Shown in pieces: positions 53,329 through 60,859 of a DNA stretch of 64,000 nucleotides. Position numbers and translations under genes: made by a program. This DNA comes from Lachnospiraceae bacterium. Its GTDB lineage: Bacteria > Bacillota > Clostridia > Lachnospirales > Lachnospiraceae. The notes beneath the pieces were generated by a model. The model was not told the DNA's origin. It saw only the letters and a program-made list of their open reading frames with translations, and ran no database searches. Positions within the stretch are counted from its first letter, which is position 1. The number at the start of each line of letters is the position of its first letter. Location of the stretch: contig JAILNQ010000123.1 of NCBI GenBank assembly GCA_024691425.1, positions 62,001 through 126,000 on the forward strand, in the 5' to 3' direction.

Positions 53329-54265
53329 CCTTTTTCTTTGGAGCCGGTAATTCCTCATACATCGCTTCAACCAGCTCACATAAAAACTCACGGTTATCAA
53401 CATCATCCACCAGGATCATCTCTTTCGCCCCATCATAAGGAAGCTCCATCGTTGCGTCCGGCATAAGATTTACTGCTGCAGGCACAGGCTTTACAAGCAG
53501 CCTGTCATCATAGATTCCGCCGAACACTCTGCCGCGATAATAAAGGATGTATTCTCCCATCATAGCTCTGTAGCTGATTTCATCAAGCTCCGAAAGCTGC
53601 TCTAATACAAAATCCAGATACTCTTTCGTTGATGCCATATCAGTTTCCACCTTTCTTCTTGAGAGGATAATAATATCCTGATACTTATCAAGCAGCTCAC
53701 GCGAATATTTTTTTTCCATATCCGACTCTCTGACGATCTTCCACAATGCCGCCGCTGCCTTCAGCCGTTCACTGAATACCTTCGTTGCTTCATCTTCGCA
53801 AAAGTCTTTTACAAATTTATTCCATTGAAGTGCGGATCTGTCATAGGTAGCGTACACTTTTTTGCCATAGTATATATCCAGCAGATCTCCAAGCGTAAAA
53901 TTCTCGTCACCGTTTTCTTTAACTGCCTTAACTGTGGCCACCATATCGACATTGAACTTGAAGTTATCTTCCCCGGTCTGCTGTCTGAAGAACTCCCGGA
54001 ATATGTTACCGAATGTGAAACCGCATTCAAGCAGTCCGGTATTCAACGTAAGATCTGTAACAATTGCCTTTCGTTTCCTCGCCGTTTTCCTCTCAGGCAA
54101 TATCTTTTCACCGGAAAAATATGCTTCAACAATCCTATTCAGTTCCATCTTGCTGCCGTCAGACTTAAGACCATGATCCTTGCAGATCCTGATCAGTTCA
54201 TCCCTGTACCAGTAATACTTACTGAACTCCGCATAGTCCTTAAGGCTGTCAAATTCAGGTCTCAT
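53324..54265 (-). CDS. SAP-domain and TfoX_N-domain fusion protein
   Basis: A 313-residue two-part protein. Residues 1-55 form a SAP-like helix-loop-helix (RDELIRICKDHGLKSDGSKM), followed by a DUF6434-like region (LTLNTGLLECGFTFGNIFRE, then FFRQQTG). Residues 210-313 are a TfoX/Sxy N-terminal domain: KEYLDFVLEQLSELDEISYR, AMMGEYILYYRGRVFGGIYD and DRLLVKP. TfoX_N proteins are usually free-standing and about 105 residues long; some regulate competence in Gammaproteobacteria, though most are unassigned. A separate start at Met210 is possible. The ATG overlaps a short upstream reading frame as ATGA. DNA binding by the SAP part is plausible. Confidence 0.75.
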   Translation of the reverse strand: MRPEFDSLKDYAEFSKYYWYRDELIRICKDHGLKSDGSKMELNRIVEAYFSGEKILPERKTARKRKAIVTDLTLNTGLLECGFTFGNIFREFFRQQTGEDNFKFNVDMVATVKAVKENGDENFTLGDLLDIYYGKKVYATYDRSALQWNKFVKDFCEDEATKVFSERLKAAAALWKIVRESDMEKKYSRELLDKYQDIIILSRRKVETDMASTKEYLDFVLEQLSELDEISYRAMMGEYILYYRGRVFGGIYDDRLLVKPVPAAVNLMPDATMELPYDGAKEMILVDDVDNREFLCELVEAMYEELPAPKKKV

Positions 54266-54381
54266 ATCTTCTTCACATATACCCTGGATGGCTCTCCGTT
54301 CATATCCATCATCTCTGTTTTGAACTCACACCCATATTTTTCATAGAGTCCCTCGTTGTTTGGAGAAATACACGAAATCAT
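54262..54381 (-). pseudogene. Possible C-terminal remnant of a GNAT acetyltransferase
   Basis: In a frame shifted from the GNAT gene at 54341-54796, the bases after its stop encode SPNNEGLYEKYGCEFKTEMM followed by DMNGEPSRVYVKKI and a TGA. This looks like the normal C-terminal strand of another GNAT enzyme (the NxxLYxKxGF pattern). The open piece is only 39 codons from an ATG at 54381 and overlaps the next gene as ATGA. Either a decayed gene lost its 5' part when the present GNAT moved in, or it is a chance or short coding frame. Confidence 0.4.
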
Positions 54382-54796
54382 TATCACGTTTTACTTCCGT
54401 ATATCCAAGTTTCTTATAAAATGAACTGGTTCTGATATTCCAGATCGGTGTATCAAGTGTAAATTCCTTTATCGACGGAAATAAGGCTTCTATTTCCTGC
54501 ATCATGAAAACTCCATATCCTTTTCGATGATTCTCCGGACTTATAAATATCCTGCCGATATTGAGTTTTTCATTATCCAAGAAAAGTACCGCTCCGCCGA
54601 TGATCAGGCCATCATCCACCAGTTTGTACAGAAGACCTGATCTGGCCATCTTCGTATAAAACGGAACCGACATATATCCAGGCGGCCCCGTTTTTTCCTT
54701 GGAACCGACTTCAACGTCACTGTGAAAGGATCTTCTCGAGATTCCCGTAATTGTTAAAGCATCGGCTGTTGATGCCTGTAATAATTCCAAACCCAT
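54341..54796 (-). CDS. GNAT family N-acetyltransferase
   Basis: A 151-residue GNAT. The acetyl-CoA loop is RIFISPENHRKGYGVFMMQE, and the C-terminal part has DTPIWNIRTSSFYKKLGYTE, the usual tyrosine-bearing helix and strand. The first 30 residues (ADALTITGISRRSFHSDVEV) form the substrate side. The final residues (KQRGTL) run into the start of a shifted coding remnant, so the C-terminus may be altered. Substrate unknown; such enzymes acetylate amines on antibiotics, peptides or metabolites. One of six GNATs within 8 kb. Confidence 0.83.
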   Translation of the reverse strand: MGLELLQASTADALTITGISRRSFHSDVEVGSKEKTGPPGYMSVPFYTKMARSGLLYKLVDDGLIIGGAVLFLDNEKLNIGRIFISPENHRKGYGVFMMQEIEALFPSIKEFTLDTPIWNIRTSSFYKKLGYTEVKRDNDFVYFSKQRGTL

Positions 54797-54832
54797 AGCG
54801 ACACCTATAAAATAATATTGTATGACATGAGG

Positions 54833-55519
54833 TCAAAAAATATTCCTCACCAGATCATCCAATGTATCTTTTGTATCCACCGGAGTCCAATGACCTTCTA
54901 CGCATATTTCCGGATCGATTTCTTTGATAGTATCTGCCAGCTTTACACAAAGGTCAGTTCTTTTTATCCCTGTAAAGAAATCATTTCCGGTAGAATCACC
55001 AAGGAATAATGTTCTGTCGTTATCAACATAGATAAGCGTAGAATCATCAGTATGCGGTGCCTCCGCCTGGATAACCTTAACCCTTACGTCGCCCAGGTCG
55101 AGCGTAATCTCTCCCAAAAAAACCATATCTGCCTGCTTTACGATCACTTCGGCATTACCGGAATATTCTCTTCTGATGCTTTCATGGAGTGCAATGAATT
55201 CATCCGGCCCGTTCTTTTCTATTTTGGCCTTCCATTCCGAAAGGTACTTATCTGTTTTCTCATTAGCCAGACAGAGCCCGTTCACGGCATGCATTCCGAA
55301 TGTATGGTCCCAGTGCCAATGCGTAAGAACTGTTAAGTCCGGCAGCGGCAGGTTTTCTTTCTTCAGGAGAGCATAGAATTCCCTTGTATGCGCAGCTGAG
55401 TGGCCGGCGTCAATCGCTAGGCAGAATCTGCTGCCTTTCACATAGCCGAGATTCGGGCGGTCACGCTCTGTTTCAAAAGGCATATACCAAATATGTTCTG
55501 TCAGTCTTTTCAATTCCAT
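54833..55519 (-). CDS. MBL-fold metallo-hydrolase
   Basis: A 228-residue metallo-beta-lactamase-fold hydrolase with the metal motif THWHWDHTFG (His67, His69, Asp71, His72). It also has a later VIQAEAPHTDDSTLIYVDND giving the third and fourth ligand positions, LFLGDSTGNDFF, and a C-terminal His in CVEGHWTPVD. All metal ligands appear intact, so it should be active, but the substrate cannot be deduced. GGGGAG precedes the ATG. It is downstream of the PadR-controlled flavodoxin-like genes and may share their transcript. Confidence 0.87.
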   Translation of the reverse strand: MELKRLTEHIWYMPFETERDRPNLGYVKGSRFCLAIDAGHSAAHTREFYALLKKENLPLPDLTVLTHWHWDHTFGMHAVNGLCLANEKTDKYLSEWKAKIEKNGPDEFIALHESIRREYSGNAEVIVKQADMVFLGEITLDLGDVRVKVIQAEAPHTDDSTLIYVDNDRTLFLGDSTGNDFFTGIKRTDLCVKLADTIKEIDPEICVEGHWTPVDTKDTLDDLVRNIF

Positions 55520-55549
55520 CTTATATTTCTCCCCGATTTATGACATAGT

Positions 55550-55996
55550 CTAAACCTGTTTTGAAAAAGCGACATTGTTTTCCGATTGTGTAAAACCGTT
55601 TTTCCTGTAAAAATCATACGCAGGAACATTTGATTCAGTCAGAAGAAAAATCTGCTTAAGTCCAAGCTCCCTTATTGCCTCTTCAATAGCCTGTATGAAA
55701 AATGTCCCTGCACCGGCTCCCTGTCTTTCGGTTTTTATACACAGTTCATTGATAATGTATTCTGTGCCGGAATACCAATGCTTTATATAGCCAAGAGATA
55801 TACCTATCAGTTCTTCCGCATCATCGTACAGTCCATACGTCAGGGAATAACTCTGTCCGACCAGATCGCATATATACAGATCAAGCTGCTCTTTGTCCGA
55901 CCAGTCATCATACCATGGTTCTCTTGTAAATACTCCGACAAATACCCTTTTTATTTCTTCTTTATCATCAATGCTGAGTCTTTTGATTGTATACAT
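55550..55996 (-). CDS. GNAT family N-acetyltransferase, aminoglycoside-type fold
   Basis: A 148-residue GNAT. The acetyl-CoA site reads CIKTERQGAGAGTFFIQAIE, with the Q-x-x-G-x-G/A order, and SNVPAYDFYRKNGFTQSENN closes the fold. The N-terminus (VFVGVFTREPWYDDWSDKEQ) with its TREPWYDDW block is typical of GNATs annotated as AAC(6')-like, but activity on aminoglycosides is not implied. It follows the flavodoxin-membrane protein gene by 4 bases with GGGTGA before the ATG, so it is probably part of the PadR-controlled unit. Confidence 0.84.
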   Translation of the reverse strand: MYTIKRLSIDDKEEIKRVFVGVFTREPWYDDWSDKEQLDLYICDLVGQSYSLTYGLYDDAEELIGISLGYIKHWYSGTEYIINELCIKTERQGAGAGTFFIQAIEEAIRELGLKQIFLLTESNVPAYDFYRKNGFTQSENNVAFSKQV

Positions 55997-56000
55997 TTAT

Positions 56001-56744
56001 TCACCCTGTTGGCTTCTTTTTGGAAAACCATCCCCTGAATATGCCGCCCTGGAATACCGATATGATCGTAAAGAAGATATCCGCGCAGATAATGAATACA
56101 AACGACGGGAGCATGATCCTTGTGTAATGCTTGCCATATCCTTTCTTCTTGTTGATACAGATCGCCAGCCATATATCAAATGTTATTATACCGCATCCGA
56201 GCGCAAGAACTTCCAATATCTGTTTACCGTATACGATCCACGGCCGGATCGGGAAGAATATTCCTTCGTTTATTATTGACATTACAGTGCGTAGCAAAGC
56301 TATCCCCAGAAAGACAACCAGCAGGATACGCATGACATTCATCATTACTCCGCCGCCGATTCCTAAGCCTCCGCACCATGTTATACTGCTCCGGTCACAG
56401 AAATTCTCCATGATCTGCATAAGCGGTTCATTCTGTTTTCCTTCGATAAAACCGTTGTTTGCAATGACATAAACATTCAGATCCTTGTGCTGTTCGAGAC
56501 AGAACTCCTCCATCTTCTTCAGGAACGGAAGCAGATGCGAAGGAACCCCGTCCACATAAAGCGGCATGGAAAATACCACATTATCTGCATCCAATATCTC
56601 ATTCAGGATGCGATCATGATCTGACGGAGTCCGCAGTTTCTCATTTTTCTTTTCCCCCATAACAAACAGGCGGGTAAGTCCCATGATGAATCCCGAAGCG
56701 CTCAGCCTTTTCTTTGGACTGCAGTCTATAAATACAGTTTTCAT
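56001..56744 (-). CDS. Flavodoxin-like reductase fused to a three-helix membrane domain
   Basis: A 247-residue two-part protein. Residues 1-135 have a flavodoxin-like NAD(P)H oxidoreductase layout: MKTVFIDCSPKKRLSASGFI for the phosphate loop, DADNVVFSMPLYVDGVPSHL and VYVIANNGFIEGKQNEPLMQ. Residues 136-240 hold three hydrophobic segments, ending in a basic tail. Electron transfer at the membrane is a reasonable inference. The start overlaps the FMN-reductase-like gene by 4 bp (ATGA), so the two flavin proteins are made together and both follow the padR gene. Confidence 0.75.
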   Translation of the reverse strand: MKTVFIDCSPKKRLSASGFIMGLTRLFVMGEKKNEKLRTPSDHDRILNEILDADNVVFSMPLYVDGVPSHLLPFLKKMEEFCLEQHKDLNVYVIANNGFIEGKQNEPLMQIMENFCDRSSITWCGGLGIGGGVMMNVMRILLVVFLGIALLRTVMSIINEGIFFPIRPWIVYGKQILEVLALGCGIITFDIWLAICINKKKGYGKHYTRIMLPSFVFIICADIFFTIISVFQGGIFRGWFSKKKPTG

Positions 56745-57229
56745 AAAACAGTTCCCTCCTCATCAAAAGGATCCGAAAAACTCACTTCATAATCGGAAAC
56801 TCCCCAATTAAGGGCGTTCCTTTGGGTCATGAGCTTCCATGTTTCTTTTTCCTTGTCGCTGACATCTCCTGTGACAAATATCCTGACGCTATTGTATCTT
56901 CCGTAACGAAGCACATGGTGCATCTGCCATCCTCTATAAGTACTCATCGGAGTTGACATTCCGATCGAACGATCAAGAATGTTTTTGACCGCCGGGCTGT
57001 ATCCGCCATACCAGTTCTCGGTAACTATCACCAGATCATCAGTCAGCCCGATCAACCTGCACATCTCGTGCAGCTTATCCTTCATCACGCAGGTCGCGGG
57101 GGTCTTTGTCCAGCATTTGAAGCAGCCCTGACACGGCGCATATCTGCCATCGGCAGATATCACCCGGTCATATTTCTCTTTTACGGCATCACTTAGAGTG
57201 ATATCCCGATCATGGATCAACATCTTCAT
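56741..57229 (-). CDS. NADPH-dependent FMN reductase-like flavodoxin
   Basis: A 162-residue flavodoxin-fold protein. CQGCFKCWTKTPATCVMKDK with its Cys-x-x-C-x-x-C spacing is typical of iron-sulfur flavoprotein-like (flavodoxin_NdrG) members, and TENWYGGYSPAVKNILDRSI is the FMN-contacting loop. The N-terminal strand is short (MKMLIHDRDITLSDAV) and lacks the usual glycine-rich phosphate loop, so a truncated N-terminus is possible. It overlaps padR and the downstream gene by 4 bp each, forming a three-gene unit that PadR should repress until a small molecule is sensed. Confidence 0.78.
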   Translation of the reverse strand: MKMLIHDRDITLSDAVKEKYDRVISADGRYAPCQGCFKCWTKTPATCVMKDKLHEMCRLIGLTDDLVIVTENWYGGYSPAVKNILDRSIGMSTPMSTYRGWQMHHVLRYGRYNSVRIFVTGDVSDKEKETWKLMTQRNALNWGVSDYEVSFSDPFDEEGTVL

Positions 57230-57786
57230 TTTATCTTCAATCCTTTCTTAAGCCTCTCCAGTTCGTTTGCACAGTTATCACACCATTCATTAAGCATCTT
57301 CTCATACATCACGCCGAAATCTATCGTAAACTTCCAATACAGTGCTTTTAAGGGATCGTCGATCTTGCGACTGTAACTGTCACTCACCTCTCCCGTCACC
57401 TCACTGCCCCTCGGAAAAACCGTCTCTCTTTTCGCAAGGCTCCTGAAATATGCGATGTTTTCATCAATACCGTATTCTCCTCGGAAAAATACCTTCATAA
57501 GCATTCCATTTCGGACAGGGCTTGCAGCTGAGTCATCATTAAGCCAGTCTTTAAGTTCATCGCGGCCTGCCTGCGTTATGGAAAGGACGTTTTTATCAGG
57601 TCTTCCATCCTGCTCCACTCTTGTAACCGATACCCAGCCATTCTTTTCAAGCACCTGAAGTTCCCTGTAGATCTGGCTGGTCTGCGCGTGCCAGAAATGG
57701 TTCAGCGAATCACCAAAAACCGTTTTGATCTCGTATCCGGTCATGTCTCCGTAATTCAGCAGTCCTAAAATACCATGCTTCAGCAT
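57226..57786 (-). CDS. PadR family transcriptional regulator
   Basis: A 186-residue repressor. The N-terminal winged helix is MLKHGILGLLNYGDMTGYEI, with SLNHFWHAQTSQIYRELQVL the recognition helix and EKNGWVSV the wing. The C-terminal helical domain (vir-act-alpha-C type) with DPLKALYWKFTIDFG mediates dimerisation. The ATG at 57786 has AAGGAG 8 bases upstream; a reading from 57867 would start inside the promoter. Two identical 16-base operators lie in its promoter, so it very probably represses itself and the two flavodoxin genes that follow with 4-base overlaps. The inducer is unknown; phenolic acids and drugs are known for the family. Confidence 0.92.
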   Translation of the reverse strand: MLKHGILGLLNYGDMTGYEIKTVFGDSLNHFWHAQTSQIYRELQVLEKNGWVSVTRVEQDGRPDKNVLSITQAGRDELKDWLNDDSAASPVRNGMLMKVFFRGEYGIDENIAYFRSLAKRETVFPRGSEVTGEVSDSYSRKIDDPLKALYWKFTIDFGVMYEKMLNEWCDNCANELERLKKGLKIK

Positions 57787-57814
57787 ATGGATTTCTCCTT
57801 CTCTGTATAATAAT

Positions 57815-57830
57815 ATTCCACAAGTGGAAT
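57815..57830. promoter_or_regulatory. PadR operator 2 (downstream)
   Basis: ATTCCAC, AA, GTGGAAT is a perfect inverted repeat placed over the predicted transcription start. It is the exact reverse complement of the 16-base site at 57845-57860, and the centres are 30 bases apart, about three helical turns. Confidence 0.75.
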
Positions 57831-57838
57831 ACCCAAAG

Positions 57839-57867
57839 AGTATAATTCCACTTGTGGAATATGTCAA
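57839..57867 (-). promoter_or_regulatory. padR promoter with built-in operator
   Basis: On the minus strand TTGACA (57867-57862), a 17-base spacer and TATACT (57844-57839) form a near-consensus sigma-A promoter. Sixteen of the 17 spacer bases (57845-57860) are the inverted repeat ATTCCAC-TT-GTGGAAT, so bound PadR would sit between the -35 and -10 boxes. Confidence 0.8.
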
Positions 57868-57903
57868 CAGATTTCTTCACGGACAATCAGGTGACCTATA
57901 GCT

Positions 57904-58245
57904 CTAGGCGTTCTCTAGCCTGGCCAATGCATCGTGATTGTTTCCGATAATCGCACCAACTTTTTCACACGACTTCATTTCCGGACAGCTGCCGCAGGTT
58001 TCCATCTGTTTTTCTCTCGCACATAGCCTTATCGGACATAAAGAATCACAGTACACGGTTTTTACTCCCGGAAAGCGGCAGCCGGAGCAGTTGATCATTT
58101 CCGGCGTGATCTCCACTCCATTGAGCTCTGACCATTCTTTCGCCACCTTTATACGCAGCTCATTATCATCATTGACCGTTGCCAGACGGGCTTCGCAAGC
58201 CTCACAGTCCAGTCCGCAATATGCAGTGTAATCATTCATGTTCAT
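57904..58245 (-). CDS. DUF3795 cysteine-rich protein
   Basis: A 113-residue protein with the DUF3795 pattern: TAYCGLDCEACEARLAT near the start, INCSGCRFPG in the middle and SLCPIRLCA with CGSCPEMKSCEKV near the end. The eleven cysteines suggest binding of zinc or an iron-sulfur cluster, but no function is established for the family. It lies immediately upstream of padR on the same strand and downstream of a GNAT gene; about 36 bases separate its stop from the padR -35 box, and no terminator is seen there. Confidence 0.87.
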   Translation of the reverse strand: MNMNDYTAYCGLDCEACEARLATVNDDNELRIKVAKEWSELNGVEITPEMINCSGCRFPGVKTVYCDSLCPIRLCAREKQMETCGSCPEMKSCEKVGAIIGNNHDALARLENA

Positions 58246-58260
58246 ATCCCTCCAATAAAC

Positions 58261-58764
58261 CTAGCAATGCTTTATCATTCTGACTATTGAAACCGGTGTG
58301 CCAAGATTCCATTGTTTTTTGCATCCATCAAATTCAAAGCCATATTTGTGATAAAAACGGATAGCTCTCTCATTTTCTTCAAGCACCCACACGGATACAG
58401 TGTCATAATCTCTGAGCCTGGAAATTGCTTCATTCATCAATCTGTATCCTATTTTTTTGCCATAATACTCTGAAAGGACATAGATCGCTACAACCTCTCC
58501 TGCATTCGTCAGGTCTTCATCTCTCGATGGACCATATACCGCAAATCCTACAACTTTCTCTTTATCCTTTGCTATAAGTGTATTTTCCGGAAACTGCCTG
58601 GCTCGTGCTGTTGTCGCCTCTACAGTCATCGTGTCAAGGTACCTGTCACATACAATACCTCTATAAGCTTCTTGCCATGAAGTACAATGCACATATCCTC
58701 TCCCGCATAGCTCTTCATCAGTTTCAGCTGATTTAATGCATATTGAATCATTTATATCTTCCAT
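58261..58764 (-). CDS. GNAT family N-acetyltransferase
   Basis: About 167 residues from the ATG at 58764. VVAIYVLSEYYGKKIGYRLM is the acetyl-CoA loop, here with Lys-Lys-Ile-Gly in place of the commoner Gly-x-Gly, and SVWVLEENERAIRFYHKYGF the C-terminal core. The N-terminal ...HCTSWQEAYRGIVCDRYLD matches GNATs of the PaiA/YkkB type. An upstream ATG at 58812 would overlap the preceding gene by 14 bases and is less likely. The ribosome site AAGGAG is 12 bases away, rather far. Substrate unknown. Confidence 0.84.
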   Translation of the reverse strand: MEDINDSICIKSAETDEELCGRGYVHCTSWQEAYRGIVCDRYLDTMTVEATTARARQFPENTLIAKDKEKVVGFAVYGPSRDEDLTNAGEVVAIYVLSEYYGKKIGYRLMNEAISRLRDYDTVSVWVLEENERAIRFYHKYGFEFDGCKKQWNLGTPVSIVRMIKHC

Positions 58765-58798
58765 AAAAATCCAATTCTCCTTCGGTTCTGCTCCGTTT

Positions 58799-59317
58799 TT
58801 ATCTATGCTCACCGATAACCTTTTCCATCCAGATCATGTTATACCAACGGCCAAACTTGTATCCGCACTTATGAAACTCTCCCACCTTGGTATATCCCAT
58901 ATGACGATGAAACTGTTCGCTGTTTTTTGTCAGAAATTCATCCTCAGAAACCGGATAAGCGATGCAAGCATATAGATTGATCATTCCCATTTTTCTCAGC
59001 GCCTCTTCCAGCGCAGTGTATAAAGCTCTGCCATATCCTTTTCCCTTTGAATCACGATCCAGATAAATCGTCACCTCACAGCAATGGCCATAAGCCGCTC
59101 TGCCCTTAAAAACACCGGCATAAGCATAACCCCTGATCATGCCATCATCTTCCAGGACGATATAGGGATATTTCTTCAACGTGTTTGATATCCGTTCTCT
59201 GAACTCATCCAGCGAAGGGGGTTCATATTCAAACGATATTGCTGTATTCTCAACATAATATGAGTATATATTCAAAAGCCTTTTGGCATCTTCTTTTTCT
59301 GCCGTGCGAAGCACCAT
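58799..59317 (-). CDS. GNAT, phosphinothricin acetyltransferase-like
   Basis: A 172-residue GNAT of the phosphinothricin/methionine-sulfoximine acetyltransferase branch. The marks are YSYYVENTAISFEYEPPSLD near the start, GYAYAGVFKGRAAYGHCCEV, the acetyl-CoA loop YLDRDSKGKGYGRALYTALE and the end pattern HRHMGYTKVGEFHKCGYKFG. Many such chromosomal genes act on methionine derivatives or other amino acid analogues rather than herbicides. It is followed by another GNAT gene. Family certain, natural substrate not known. Confidence 0.87.
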   Translation of the reverse strand: MVLRTAEKEDAKRLLNIYSYYVENTAISFEYEPPSLDEFRERISNTLKKYPYIVLEDDGMIRGYAYAGVFKGRAAYGHCCEVTIYLDRDSKGKGYGRALYTALEEALRKMGMINLYACIAYPVSEDEFLTKNSEQFHRHMGYTKVGEFHKCGYKFGRWYNMIWMEKVIGEHR

Positions 59318-59339
59318 TCTCTTATCTCCTTATACTTAT

Positions 59340-60173
59340 TCACGTGCCCTGTCCAGACCTAACCAGCCATTCAACAGATTTTTTTAATGCTTCTATTGTC
59401 TTAGTTTCCAGTACACATCTCGCCTTCTGACTCTTAGCAAGCTTCAGTCTGTTCAAAAGATCGATATCCCCGTCTCCAAGAGCGAGATGATTCCTCGGAG
59501 GATTTTCTGACCCGTCATGAATATGGAAATGGATCAGTTTCTCCTGATGGTCTTGAATGAACGGAACATCCTTCTCACCGACCGCTTTGGAATGCCCGAT
59601 GTCCCAGGTCAGACCGAACTTCTGGCTCTCAAGCAGATATTCTATTGCTTTTTTCTCATAATCCCGGAATCCGTCTGTATTCTCGACCGCGATCATCACA
59701 TCACTGTCACCGATCCATGCCTCGCACTTTTTACGGAATGCAGAGAAAGAACTCATGTATGTGTCAAAATCCCGTTCATACATCTGTACCTTCCGGTCCG
59801 GCAGAGTGATGTATATGCCATGGTTCATATGCATATTAACTGTAAGCGGCTGAGTGCTGTCTCCGAACCGGTCACGGAGATCTATCAGCTTCTTCGCAAC
59901 AAGAACGGTACGGTGCACTGTTTCCAGATAAGCATCGGATACCAGATGATTGAAATCAGCAATGTTCAGGTTTTCATCCAGATGGATGGTATAGTATATA
60001 CCTGCCCGTTCAGCTATCTTTACCAGATCGTCTGTCCTTTCCAGCTGATCAACCTGATATTCCGGGAAGTTCATATTCAGTTCGATGAACTTAAGGCCAA
60101 GGCTTCCGCACAGGGCGGCATTATCCTCGAGCGTCCTATTTTCGATAAGTGTAGGCATCCCAAACTGTATCAT
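59340..60173 (-). CDS. Sugar phosphate isomerase/epimerase-like TIM barrel
   Basis: A 277-residue AP-endonuclease-2-like TIM barrel. It has FIELNMNFPEYQVDQLERTD in the first strands, YYTIHLDENLNIADFNH with a metal-ligand His, NMHMNHG, MIAVENTDGFRD with a likely metal-ligand Glu, TWDIGHSKAVGEKD and LIHFHIHDGSENPPRNHLAL near the end. The metal-binding histidines and acids of the family are present. These enzymes isomerise or epimerise sugars, or act on keto acids; the substrate is not visible here. It lies between a GNAT and a DUF998 gene, 3 bases from the latter. Confidence 0.85.
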   Translation of the reverse strand: MIQFGMPTLIENRTLEDNAALCGSLGLKFIELNMNFPEYQVDQLERTDDLVKIAERAGIYYTIHLDENLNIADFNHLVSDAYLETVHRTVLVAKKLIDLRDRFGDSTQPLTVNMHMNHGIYITLPDRKVQMYERDFDTYMSSFSAFRKKCEAWIGDSDVMIAVENTDGFRDYEKKAIEYLLESQKFGLTWDIGHSKAVGEKDVPFIQDHQEKLIHFHIHDGSENPPRNHLALGDGDIDLLNRLKLAKSQKARCVLETKTIEALKKSVEWLVRSGQGT

Positions 60174-60176
60174 TTT

Positions 60177-60812
60177 CTATCCCCTTATGATCTGTCTGAC
60201 TGAAACCGCAAGAAGCGGCAGATACATAAATACTAAATTCAGCCTCTCCCACAGACCCTCATTGTTTATGACCGTATCCGAAAACTCAGGCTTGTCTGAC
60301 ATAACGAACAGAACAAAGAAAATCAGCGCGATCACGAAACAAATGATGCACGCAATTCCCATTCCGCTCTCTTTATCCTTGAACGAAAGTACTGCCATCA
60401 GAAGCGGCACAAACAGAAAGAGCATGAATCCGATAACCGAACCGGCACCGTGAATCTTCGACGCAGCGGTAACGATGTCCTTTGATTCATTCACGCTGAA
60501 GAAACAGGTGAAAATACATGCTCCGATCGCAAATACCGCAATAAAAACGATCATAGTATCTGTTATCCCGCCGGAGACGGAATGATACCGCCTGTATAAA
60601 GCCGGTATCGCAGCAAGAAACAGAATTCCTTCGATCAGCATCCAGATGTTGAACAAAATCCGGACAGGACTCTGAGGATTTCCCAATGCGCTTATCGACA
60701 TTTTCATGCTGCTGTATTCTTTATAAAAACACGGAAGCATTAATGAGACCAGAATATCTCCGGCCATAGCGATCATAAGTGCGTACCATCCAAGCTTAAC
60801 CATTTTCTCCAT
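60177..60812 (-). CDS. DUF998 family membrane protein
   Basis: About 211 residues with six hydrophobic segments. The conserved DUF998 elements are SMKMSISALGNPQSPVRILF, IGACIFTCFFSVNESKDIV and the IHGAGSVIGFMLFLFVPLL helix, with His and Gly in the middle of the membrane, plus a final EGLWERLNLVFMYLPLLAV. Function not established. The ATG at 60812 has GGGAG 8 bases upstream; a reading from 60887 would overlap the next gene by 28 bases and add a basic leader not expected for the family. Confidence 0.84.
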   Translation of the reverse strand: MEKMVKLGWYALMIAMAGDILVSLMLPCFYKEYSSMKMSISALGNPQSPVRILFNIWMLIEGILFLAAIPALYRRYHSVSGGITDTMIVFIAVFAIGACIFTCFFSVNESKDIVTAASKIHGAGSVIGFMLFLFVPLLMAVLSFKDKESGMGIACIICFVIALIFFVLFVMSDKPEFSDTVINNEGLWERLNLVFMYLPLLAVSVRQIIRG

Positions 60813-60859
60813 CAAGTATTCTCCCGCTCCCTGGTAAACCTGCTCAAGAAAATCCCTTA

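Noticed and set aside
53265-53330. SOS box upstream of uvrB
   Set aside because: No GAAC-N4-GTTC-like sequence was found in the short gap, so LexA control could not be supported.
57815-57860. Two similar 16-base repeats as a possible CRISPR fragment
   Set aside because: Only two copies, palindromic, in inverse orientation and placed precisely on promoter elements; an operator pair explains them. No cas gene is present.
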